The position numbers and the translations under genes are program-made. DNA of 64,000 nucleotides, taken from positions 186,001 to 250,000 of the forward strand of contig CAWHCT010000018.1 of assembly GCA_963827785.1 (NCBI GenBank), written 5' to 3'. Under the pieces are notes generated by a model. That model saw nothing but the letters and a program-made list of their open reading frames with translations, was not told where the DNA came from and searched no databases. Positions 47,268 through 55,825 of this stretch are shown here, piece by piece. Every line of letters begins with the position of its first letter. The first letter of the stretch is position 1. The stretch is from Site-B1 sp963827785. GTDB lineage: Bacteria; Bacteroidota; Bacteroidia; Flavobacteriales; Flavobacteriaceae.

Positions 47268-48259
47268 ATGGGAAATCAACAACACGAAAACCTTTTTCAA
47301 AAGATATTTTACATATCGAAAATATTGAGATCAGTTTGTAATGAAATAATATCGAAAACTTAAGAAACGATGTTTCAAAAAAGCTACAACGAAGAGGAGC
47401 AGTTATTGGTATTAGTGGAGGAATTGATTCTTCAGTTTGTATGGCATTATCAGCAAAGGCATTTGGACCTGAAAAACGTAACGGCAATTATGCTTCCAGA
47501 ACAAGATTCCAGTGATGATAGTAGAATGTTAGCTGAAAAATTAGCTGCTAAATTTGATGTAACTAATACCTTAGTGGAAAATATTACTAAAGCATTAGAA
47601 GGATTTGGTTGTTACCAAAGAAGAGATGAAGCTATTGCGAGAGTAATTACAGATTTTGATCCAGAAGTTGATAAAGCGAAAATTGAAATTAAACAAGATA
47701 TAGCATCAAATTTGCCACCTGCATTTTCAATAACAGTCATAAAACCAAATGGTGAAGTAATAAGTAAATTATTACCAGTAAAAGAATATCTGCAAATTGT
47801 AGCAGCTACAAATTTTAAACAACGTAGTAGAATGTCCATGTTGTATTATCATGCAGAAAGATTGCATTATGCTGTAATTGGCACACCAAATAAACATGAA
47901 GTAGAACAAGGATTTTTTGTAAAATATGGTGATGGTGGTGCAGATGTGATGCCAATAGGACATTTATATAAAACTCAGGTTTATCAAATAGCACAGTCAT
48001 TTAGGAGTGCCACAGGAAATTATTGACAGAACACCAACAACTGATACTTATACAGCGGAACAAACACAAGAAGATTTCTTTTACCAAATGCCTTTCGAGT
48101 CTATGGATTTAATTTGGTATGGTTGGGAAAATGGTTATCCTGCAGATGAAGTTGGAAAGGTAATGGATAGATCATGCTCAGGAAATTGAAAACATCTATA
48201 AAAATTTTGAAAGAAAAAGAAAAACTACGGAATACTTAAGAATGAAGCCAATATTTTAA
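47268..48259 (+). pseudogene. nadE: NAD(+) synthase-like ATP pyrophosphatase, several frameshifts
   Basis: The ATG is at 47268. The middle (47480-48000) is open and clean; both ends are broken by extra bases near 47290-47350, 47490, 48005 and 48175. The repaired protein has about 328 residues with the PP-loop SGGIDSSVCMALSAKAFG, then LPEQDSSDD, YYHAERLHYAVIGTPNKHE and FFVKYGDGGADVMPIGHLYK. It would adenylate a carboxylate and transfer ammonia, as in NAD synthesis. Because it is flanked by an asparagine synthase and an acyl-CoA ligase, a secondary amidation role is possible. Confidence 0.82.
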
Positions 48260-48271
48260 TTACTTAAATAA

Positions 48272-49743
48272 ATGAATGTTTTTGATTACTTTTTTGATTC
48301 CACTAAAGATCTTGAAAAAGATTTCCTGTTGGGTTCTAAAGAAACAATTTCATTTAAAAAACTATATAATGATAGTTTAAAAGTCGCATCTTATTTAAAA
48401 GAAAACAGTTGGTGAAGGTCAAAACATATTATTGATTAGCCCAAACTCTGTTTTTTTTATGACTGCTTATTTAGGGATTTTAAAATCTGGAAATATCTGC
48501 ATTCCACTAAATTATGCAATTGAACAAAGTAATTTAGATTATATAATTAATACTACAGAAAGTACTATTGTTTTTATAACCAAAAGTTTAAAACCTAAGC
48601 TGAATTTCAATCAAAGATGTACAGTTAATTGACGAAGATGAATTCTCTAAGAATTATTGAAAACCAGAATATAATTAATTTCAATTCAGGTTTTGATGAA
48701 GATCAGGTGGCAGAAATAATTTTTACATCAGGCTCGACAGGAGAGCCAAAAGGAGTAATGATTAGTCATAAAAATATTATTGCAAACACAGATTCGATAA
48801 TCGAATATTTAAATTTAGGCTCAAAATGACATAATGTGTGTAGTTTTACCATTCTTTTATTGTTATGGTTTGTCACTTGTTGCATACACATTTAAAAGTT
48901 GGAGGTTCAATTGTATTAAACAATAGTTTTATGTTTTTAGGTACGGTAATCAATGATCTTAAAGAATTATAAGTGCACTGGATTTGCTGGTGTACCAAGT
49001 CATTTTCAAATTCTACTTAAAAAATCGCAAATCGTTTAAAACTACCGAGTTTCCAGATCTGAAATATGTGACGCAGGCAGGTGGTAAACTGCATGCTGTT
49101 TTTATTGAGGAATTTGTAAAGTCATTTCCAAAGATAGATTTTTACGTCATGTACGGTCAAACAGAAGCAACTGCTCGATTGTCTTATTTACCACCAGAAT
49201 TGGTTAAAACCAAAGATACTTCAATTGGAAAAGCAATACCTGGAGTGAATTTAAAGATAGTTAATGAAAAAGGAGAAGAAGTTAGCTATAGATGAAGAAG
49301 GAGAATTATTGGCCAAAGGAGATAATATCATGTTAGGCTATTATAAAGATGAAAAAGGAACAAATAAAGGCTCATAAAAAATGGTTGGTTACATACGGGT
49401 GATATGGCTAAAGTAGATGAAGACGGATTTTTCTATTTAGTTGGCGCGAAAAAAAGAAATAATTAAAGTAGGAGGCAAACGTGTGAGTCCTAAGGAAATT
49501 GAAGAAGTAATACTTTCAGTTCCGGAAGTTGTAGACTGCACGATTAAAGGTGTTGAAGATGAACTTGTTAGGTGAAGCAATTCAAGCCACTATAGTTTTA
49601 AGCAAGAAAATGGATGAAGCTGTTAATGAAAGAAAAAATCTTAAAACTATGTTCTAGAAAATTTGGCGAGTTATAAAATTCCTCAAAAAATTATTTTTGA
49701 AACTTCTATAAAAATGAGTTCAACAGGGAAAAAAATAAAATAA
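48272..49743 (+). pseudogene. AMP-binding acyl-CoA/acyl-ACP ligase, several frameshifts
   Basis: The ATG at 48272 (MNVFDYFFDSTKDLEKDFLL) opens an ANL-superfamily gene interrupted at eight or more points. Repaired, it has about 485 residues: adenylation motif IIFTSGSTGEPKGVMISHKN, then VMYGQTEATARLSYLP, GELLAKGDNIMLGYYKDE, NGWLHTGDMAKVDEDGFF, KEIIKVGGKRVSP and the C-terminal catalytic lysine in SSTGKKIK. It activates a fatty or aryl acid as an adenylate and loads it on CoA or a carrier protein. Only 12 bp separate it from the NAD synthase-like gene, so they share an operon. Confidence 0.82.
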
Positions 49744-49759
49744 TGAATTATTGTAAATT

Positions 49760-50426
49760 GTTAGCGCTTTAGGTATTCTACGAGTTAATCTTATTATAAA
49801 TGACTCCATGAAATCAGGAGGAATTTCTGTCAAAAGATACATTTTTTCTAAACAAAAAATATTTTTCTTCTCTAAGAATATAAGGTATGAAATCCGGCAT
49901 AATAGAAAGACCTTACAGGTATTATTATTGCTGGCAAGAGCAAAAGTTATTGCATATTTAGCACCTTCCTTTTTAACTAATTCACAAGTGTCATAAATAA
50001 AAGCAGGTATTATTCCCATTCCTCTGAAATTTAGGAACTGTAAAAACATCTTCTAATAAGACTTCATTTTGTTTTAAAGTTGGAAACGTTTCTCCCCAAA
50101 TATTTTTTAACTTTTCATTTTGGGAAGAGTCAATGGCCCAAAGTCGAGCACAAGGCATGGCATCCTTTGTCTTTGCAACATAACATTTTTGAAACAGATA
50201 AATTAACCCATTGTTTAGTATTGTCTTCGAAATATTCTTTTTCACCAGATATTGAAATATCTGTAGATATATTTCTTAATACTTTTGGTCTTGATATTTT
50301 TTCTACAAGATTTCGTTTAAAACCCAAGGCAACTTCCTTAAAATAGAAAGTTCGTATAAACAGAACCCAGATGTATTGAAACCTACCTTGTTTTAATAAC
50401 ATGAATATATAAGTAATTTTTTCCAA
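49760..50426 (-). pseudogene. GNAT-like N-acetyltransferase, several frameshifts
   Basis: On the minus strand from 50426, short overlapping open frames join into one GNAT-type protein: MEKITYIFMLLKQGRFQYIW, a central LLEDVFTVPKF then RGMGIIPAFIYDTCELVKKE (the R/Q-x-x-G-x-G acetyl-CoA loop and alpha helix), AKYAITFALASN and a degraded C-terminus. The frame changes at several places by single bases. The N-terminal half resembles the acetyltransferases seen in surface-polysaccharide clusters. Convergent with the acyl-CoA ligase gene. Confidence 0.65.
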
Positions 50427-50557
50427 GAGTCCATTTGTAATTGGACAAATGATAAAACTTTCAGATTGCTAATATCTATGCCCTAAAGATCCTTATTAAC
50501 ATAAGATGAATGACCATGTAGAATTTGATCAAAAGGCAAAGCGAAGATTGCTAGTAT

Positions 50558-50725
50558 TCAGTTGTACTTATAAAGGATCTTAAAGTAAAAGGTTCAAGTA
50601 TGGTTGCAAAGCAAGGAACAGCCGTTAGAAATATTCGCTTAGACCATGAAAATGCCGAATATATTGAAGGCAAAGTAGATGGTCAACAAATCGTAATCAT
50701 TACCAAATACGTTAAAAAAATATAA
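50558..50725 (+). pseudogene. PhnA/YjdM family protein, C-terminal fragment
   Basis: The last 50 or so codons read SVVLIKDLKVKGSSMVAKQG, then TAVRNIRLDHENAEYIEGK and end ITKYVKKI. This is the SH3-like C-terminal domain of the alkylphosphonate-uptake-named PhnA/YjdM family (DGDSVxxIKDLKVKGSS). The N-terminal zinc-ribbon half is not recoverable upstream, where the frame is closed. The function of the family is unclear despite its name. Confidence 0.7.
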
Positions 50726-50808
50726 AAGTTAGTTCGAGTGAAATCGTGAAACAATTTAATATCAAGAACTATCACTTGCTGATATAATTTCTTGAATAAA
50801 ACTTAAAG

Positions 50809-51914
50809 TTACAGCATCTTTTGCTGCTTTTTATAGAACGCATCCGCCTGCAATTGCATTAATTCCCGAGCCATTTTCCTTTTGTAATTATATAATTCTT
50901 CTTCTTCAGTAATATCACCATAAACCCTGTCATTTATATTATTATCCGCATTTAGCATAACTTTTCTTTGATAGGCTTTTTGGCTTGTCCAGGTCCTGAC
51001 TTCATTTTCGGCATCTTCAAATTTAAAATCATATTCTCCTTTTGGAGATAATAATTTTGCAAAAATAGGGGAGGTCTCAATTGCCAGGAACAATAAGAAA
51101 ATAAAAAACGATGGCAACCATGGTAATTTGGTTAAGGCATTTACACGCGCCATTAAACCATCAAAGCCATCGATTATAGGTTGTGATGTTGAAACTTGAT
51201 TATTCATATTCTGTAATTAAAGCTTAGCTATTTCAGTTTCAGTTGAAGCTATTCTTTGCTTATTTTCTGTTTTAAGTATTTGTAATTCGGCAAGTAGAGC
51301 GTCATGTTTTTCACGTTTTTCTTTATATACAGGACCTTTTCCTAATAGCATAGGTACCTTCTCGTACCTTCAGCTTCAGCAATATAGGTGTCATAAAGAG
51401 AATTTACTTCTGCTTCTTTGGACTCAATTTGGTTTTGAAGTGTGGAAATACTTTTTTTCAGATCTTCAGTTTTCGGAATATATTGTTGTGCTATTTGTTC
51501 TTTGTTCTCAAGTGTCATCTGGTTTTTTTCAGTCAGTAATACCTGATTGATCTCTTTCTCAAAGATCTTTAACTCTAATGGTTTCGAAATGACAACAGCA
51601 ATAATTACAGCCAAAATAATTCGTGGTGATGCCTGAATTAATTCATCTATAAAATTGTCGCGCTTTTTAATTGTGGAAACGATAAATCTGTCAAGATTAA
51701 AGATTAAAAGTCCCCATACAAATCCAAAAAATATGGATGCCAATAGATTGTCAAAAACAGTATGCAATGCATAACTAGCGGCAATGAATGCCATAACTGC
51801 GGTAAAGAAAACCGTAGCTCCAATACCCGCGTATTTGTTTTGTTCGCCTACAGAACAATCTTTTAAAATAGTTGTGTCCGAACCTGAGCAGATTAAAAAG
51901 AATTGCTTTAACAT
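50809..51914 (-). CDS. DUF4407 domain-containing membrane protein (local frameshifts)
   Basis: Two frames make one gene starting at 51914. The first (to 51342) has four helices (ATVFFTAVMAFIAASYALHT, LLASIFFGFVWGLLIFNLDR, IILAVIIAVVISKPLEL) and a coiled-coil start. The second (51207-50809) has the last helix (LPSFFIFLLFLAIETSPIFA) and a tail. Between them, extra bases near 51351, 51359 and 51211-51220 break the frame; removing five bases gives 366 residues, with the coiled coil AELQILKTENKQRIASTETE continuous. DUF4407 proteins are membrane proteins of unknown function, in layout reminiscent of mechanosensitive or coiled-coil scaffold proteins. Confidence 0.8.
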
Positions 51915-52007
51915 AATGATTATTTTGATTGATGATCCTTCGACTAAGCTCAGGAAAATTTATCTATTAGAACGCTATTGGCTCTAATTTGTTACACAAT
52001 TGTCCAT

Positions 52008-52874
52008 TTATTTGCGAATTCTGCTTGAGCGTACACTTTCAATTATAACAGTTGAAAGAATGATCAGGCCACCAAAAAATGTATTCCATGTAGGAATCTC
52101 TTTTAAAAAGAAATAGGCTATTATAATTCCGAATATTGGTTGGACGCTTGTGATAATACTGGCAGTACTCGCTTTAAAATGACGCAAACTTTTAACAAAC
52201 AAAGTATGCCCTATAGCAGTAGTGACTAAAGCTAAAATTAAGACATAAGGATATTGAGTTTTTATTCCTGTAGTATCCATTAAGATTAAAGCAGGAAAAA
52301 GTACAACGGATAAAATCAATATCTGATACAGCATCAACATTGTTCCGTCATAATTTACAATATGTTGTTTTAGAATTAGAATTCTTAAAGAATAGAAAAC
52401 TGCTGAAATCAATCCTAAAAGTATTCCCATTAACTGAGAACTTTCTAAACTAAACTCAGGTGCCAGAATATAGATGCCTAATAGCACTAAAATACCTAAA
52501 AGAATATGAATAGGATCAAGCTTAATTTTGATAAAAAGCGGCTCAAGTAATGCAGTGATCACCGGGAATGTAAATAATGATAGCATTCCTAATGCTACAT
52601 TGGATAATTTCAAGGAATAAAAATAGGTTATCCAATGGGCTCCTAGAAATAATGAACTAATTATAAAAGTGAAAAAATCTCTTTTTGTCTGGATCCTTAA
52701 ACTTATTTTTTTGTATCGACAATAAGCATATATAAACAAAAAACCCAAGGCACATCGCCACCAAATTATGACCGGAGTTGGCATGTCAATATACTTACCC
52801 AATGCTCCGGAAGTACTTATAAAAAGAGTAGCTATACTTAATCCCAGTAATTGGGTATAGTGTTGGTTTTTCAT
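52008..52874 (-). CDS. EamA/DMT family transporter
   Basis: The 288-residue protein has ten transmembrane helices in two EamA repeats. Typical patterns are VIIWWRCALGFLFIYAYCRY in repeat 1, GAHWITYFYSLKLSNVALGM, and in repeat 2 TSVQPIFGIIIAYFFLKEIP followed by GGLIILSTVIIES. Family members export or import small metabolites such as amino acids or nucleosides; the substrate is unknown. It lies 26 bp downstream of the dipeptidase on the same strand, possibly co-transcribed. Confidence 0.9.
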   Translation of the reverse strand: MKNQHYTQLLGLSIATLFISTSGALGKYIDMPTPVIIWWRCALGFLFIYAYCRYKKISLRIQTKRDFFTFIISSLFLGAHWITYFYSLKLSNVALGMLSLFTFPVITALLEPLFIKIKLDPIHILLGILVLLGIYILAPEFSLESSQLMGILLGLISAVFYSLRILILKQHIVNYDGTMLMLYQILILSVVLFPALILMDTTGIKTQYPYVLILALVTTAIGHTLFVKSLRHFKASTASIITSVQPIFGIIIAYFFLKEIPTWNTFFGGLIILSTVIIESVRSSRIRK

Positions 52875-52900
52875 TCCTGATTATTCAAGTGATAACCAGA

Positions 52901-54289
52901 TTATTGAGATAGCTCAGTAAAATATTTATAAAATAATGGAATTGTTTCTATGCCTTTTAAAAAATTAAAGATCCCAAAATGCTCATTTGGAGAATGAATA
53001 GCATCACTATCCAAACCAAACCCCATTAAAATGGTTTTACTTTTTAGTTCTTTCTCAAACAAGGCCACAATAGGAATACTGCCACCACTTCGTTGTGGAA
53101 TCGGAGTTTTACCAAAGGAATTCTGATATGCTTTACTTGCTGCCTGATAGCCTATATTGTCAATAGGAGTCACATAACCTTGTCCGCCATGATGAGGTAT
53201 CACTTTAACTTTAACACTTTTTGGAGCTATACTTTCAAAATGTTTTTTGAACAGTTCAGTTATCTTATTCCAATCTTGGTGAGGTACTAAGCGCATTGAA
53301 ATTTTAGCATGTGCCTTACTCGCAATCACCGTTTTTGCACCTTCACCTGTATAACCGCCCCAAATACCGTTAACGTCTAAAGTAGGGCGAATAGATGTTC
53401 TTTCATTGGTAGAGTATCCCGTTTCTCCATAAACATCGTTAATATCCAGTGCTTTTTTATACTTTTCTAATGAGAACGGAGCTTTTGCCATTTCTGCTCG
53501 CTCTTCTTTTGATAATTCTTCCACGTCGTCATAAAAGCCCGGTATTGTAATATGGTTATTTTCATCATGAAGGGAAGCAATCATTTTTGTTAAAATATTG
53601 ATTGGATTAGCTACTGCTCCTCCATATAATCCGGAATGTAGATCTCTGTTTGGGCCAGTCACTTCCACTTCAACATAACTTAGTCCTCTCAATCCCGTTG
53701 TAATAGAAGGCGTATCTTTTGATATCATTCCCGTATCAGAAATTAAAATAACATCGTTACTCAATTTTTGCCGATTCTCCTTTACATATTTCCCAAGGTT
53801 TACACTACCTACTTCTTCTTCACCTTCTACCATAAACTTTACATTACACGGTAGTTGGTTGGTTGAGGTCATATACTCAAGAGCCTTTACATGCATATAC
53901 ATTTGTCCTTTATCATCGCAAGATCCTCTGGCATAAATAGCTCCTTCCGGATGTAATTCTGTTTTTTTGATGACTGGTTCGAATGGTGGAGAATCCCAAA
54001 GATCTAAAGGATCTGGTGGTTGCACATCGTAATGTCCGTAAACTAAAACAGTTGGTAAATTCTTGTCAATTATTTTTTCACCATAAACAATTGGATGACC
54101 TTCAGTTTCACAAATTTCAACCTTGTCACAACCGGCTTTCTCTAATCGTTTTTTAACTTCTTGAGCTGTTATTAATACATCCTTATCGTAAGCAGAATCT
54201 GCACTGATGGATGGGAATTTTAATAATTCAATAAGTTCATTTATAAAGCGGTCTTTGTGTTGACTTACATATGATTTTAAATTTTCCAT
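52901..54289 (-). CDS. M20 family dipeptidase
   Basis: The 462-residue metallopeptidase shows the M20 zinc site: VYGHYDVQPPDP (H, D), RGSCDDKGQ (bridging D), EGEEEVGS (catalytic E and ligand E) and a C-terminal HSPNEHFG ligand histidine. The lid/dimerisation domain is inserted in the middle (residues about 205-360). It belongs to the CNDP-like/PepV-type cytosolic dipeptidases, widespread in Flavobacteria. No signal peptide, so it acts in the cytoplasm on imported di- or tripeptides. Confidence 0.92.
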   Translation of the reverse strand: MENLKSYVSQHKDRFINELIELLKFPSISADSAYDKDVLITAQEVKKRLEKAGCDKVEICETEGHPIVYGEKIIDKNLPTVLVYGHYDVQPPDPLDLWDSPPFEPVIKKTELHPEGAIYARGSCDDKGQMYMHVKALEYMTSTNQLPCNVKFMVEGEEEVGSVNLGKYVKENRQKLSNDVILISDTGMISKDTPSITTGLRGLSYVEVEVTGPNRDLHSGLYGGAVANPINILTKMIASLHDENNHITIPGFYDDVEELSKEERAEMAKAPFSLEKYKKALDINDVYGETGYSTNERTSIRPTLDVNGIWGGYTGEGAKTVIASKAHAKISMRLVPHQDWNKITELFKKHFESIAPKSVKVKVIPHHGGQGYVTPIDNIGYQAASKAYQNSFGKTPIPQRSGGSIPIVALFEKELKSKTILMGFGLDSDAIHSPNEHFGIFNFLKGIETIPLFYKYFTELSQ

Positions 54290-54354
54290 TTGAAAGTTTT
54301 AGTTTACTCAAAAGTACAAAATTGCCAAGAAACAATTTTATTGAAATTTTGCTA

Positions 54355-54383
54355 TTTGTATTTTAAACTATTGTTTATATTTG
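54355..54383 (+). promoter_or_regulatory. Bacteroidota-type promoter for tRNA-Leu
   Basis: TTTG (54355-54358), a 17-bp spacer and TATATTTG (54376-54383) match the -33 TTTG/-7 TAnnTTTG consensus exactly, 26 bp upstream of the tRNA 5' end. Confidence 0.8.
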
Positions 54384-54386
54384 CAT

Positions 54387-54403
54387 CCCGATAATCATCG
54401 GGA
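54387..54403. repeat. Dispersed palindrome CCCGATAATCATCGGGA
   Basis: The same palindrome type as at 3843 and 12535. Here it lies between the -7 box and the tRNA, so it would be in the 5' leader of the pre-tRNA. Confidence 0.55.
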
Positions 54404-54409
54404 CTCATT

Positions 54410-54491
54410 GCGGGCGTGGTGGAATTGGTAGACACGCTAGACTTAGGATCTAGTGCCGCGAGGTGTGGGAGTTCGAGTCTCCCCGCCCGCA
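54410..54491 (+). tRNA. tRNA-Leu (anticodon TAG)
   Basis: The 82-nt gene has a seven-base-pair acceptor stem (GCGGGCG with CGCCCGC), discriminator A, D-loop GGTGGAATTGGTAGACACG, anticodon arm CTAGA-CTTAGGA-TCTAG with TAG anticodon, a short variable arm (TGCCGCGAGGTG) and T-arm GTTCGAGTC. CCA is not encoded. A consensus promoter lies just upstream. It reads CUN-type leucine codons. Confidence 0.95.
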
Positions 54492-54542
54492 CTTAAAAAG
54501 AAGAAAGCTTTGGTTTAATAACTGAAGCTTTTTTGTTTCAGG

Positions 54543-55689
54543 TTAATTGCTATTAGAACCATTATAAAATTGCATACCTAAGGTGGCTTTATAATCATGA
54601 TCAAATAGCGTTGCATTATCCCAATGCGATCCTTGTGCCCATAAAGTGCTGCATGTTGTAGAAACCCATGCAGGTTCCCAATAAATAAGTCCTTCTCCAC
54701 CCGCATTTTCTATAATGGACTGCAGTTGATTAAGATAATCTAGTTGTCCTTGCTGAGTTGCTGGATATCCGGAAATAAGAGCATCACTACCTAAAATATT
54801 ATTGGCTGAATCTGCATTATCTAAAGTAAATGGATATGCCGTTTCAACGATCATTAAGCGTTTACTATAGGTATTGATCAATGTGCTTAATGGCTCAGAA
54901 ACATTGTTCAAAGTATAAGAGGACCAAATTGGATAATAGGAGAGCCCTATCCAGTCAAAATCTGTGACTCCGTTTTGGGTAGCTTGCTCAAACCACCATA
55001 ATCCATTTTCAGGCTGGGCAATGTGTAACATAACTTCGACATTTTTACCACTATCCAGAGAAATATCCCTTACTGCTTGTATACCTTTATTAATTAAAAA
55101 TGAATTTCTTTCCCAATCAATTGGCCATTCCAGATCGCCTTCTTGCAAGATCATTGGATTAATTTCATTTCCAACTTGCACAATATCAGGTAAAAGATTT
55201 AAACTATTTAGGTTATTTAATGTTTCATAGGTGTAGTTATACAAAAGGTCTCCTAATGCAGGAGTATTGTTTATTTCTGATATCCAGGCAGCTGGTATTT
55301 CTTGTTTACCCGGGTCAGCCCAGGTATCGGAATAATGAAAATCCAACAGGACTTTCATACCTTGCGATTTAGCTTTCTGAATAGAAAATTTAACATCGTT
55401 ATAATTCGAGTAATTAGTCCAGGTTGGGTTATGCCATAGTCTTAACCTTACTAAATTGGTTCCAGCTTCTTTAAATATTACATAGGGATCTTTAGTTATA
55501 CCGTTTGAATCTTTATAAACCGCTCCGCAATCATATCATTTCATTCACATAGGAAAGATCAGCACCATAATAGAATAGAGTCGTTTCCGGATTAGAAATT
55601 TCCTCAATTGGATCGTTCGAATCTTTATTTGTTGAACAGGCTAAAAAGGATAATAAGAATAATTTTAAAAGAAAAGAAGATTTTTTCAT
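54543..55689 (-). CDS. Glycoside hydrolase family 53 (endo-beta-1,4-galactanase-like) lipoprotein, one frameshift
   Basis: The gene starts at 55689 with an SPII signal (MKKSSFLLKLFLLSFLAC). One extra base near 55536 breaks it shortly after GADLSYVNEM; removal gives 381 residues. GH53 features: DLSYVNEM..CGAVYKDSNG, LVRLRLWHNP, VLLDFHYSDTWADPGKQ, the acid/base Glu in VQVGNEINPM and the nucleophile Glu in LMIVETAYP, plus IYWEPAWV. It would cut beta-1,4-galactan or a related glycan at the cell surface. It is the last gene of the glycan locus and follows GH13 after a terminator. Confidence 0.85.
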
Positions 55690-55767
55690 TAACTATTAAA
55701 TAATAATTGGGCGCTTAGTAAAATTACTAATTAAGGTTCAAATATGATCAATACATGTTAATCTATA

Positions 55768-55801
55768 AAAAAAGACTTCAATATTTATTGAAGTCTTTTT
55801 T
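55768..55801. terminator. Terminator between GH13 and GH53
   Basis: A perfect hairpin AAAAAGACTTCAAT/ATTGAAGTCTTTTT, A-run and T-run on either side, works in either direction. GH53 therefore probably has its own promoter or relies on read-through. Confidence 0.85.
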
Positions 55802-55825
55802 AATTTTTCAACCATAAAAAGGTTT

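Noticed and set aside
47612..48000. Three minus-strand frames across the NAD synthase-like gene
   Set aside because: The plus strand carries long stretches of NAD synthase sequence here; the histidine-rich antisense peptides are a by-product of codon use.
54964..55230. Plus-strand frame inside the GH53 gene
   Set aside because: It is antisense to the catalytic domain; the GH53 motifs are all on the minus strand.
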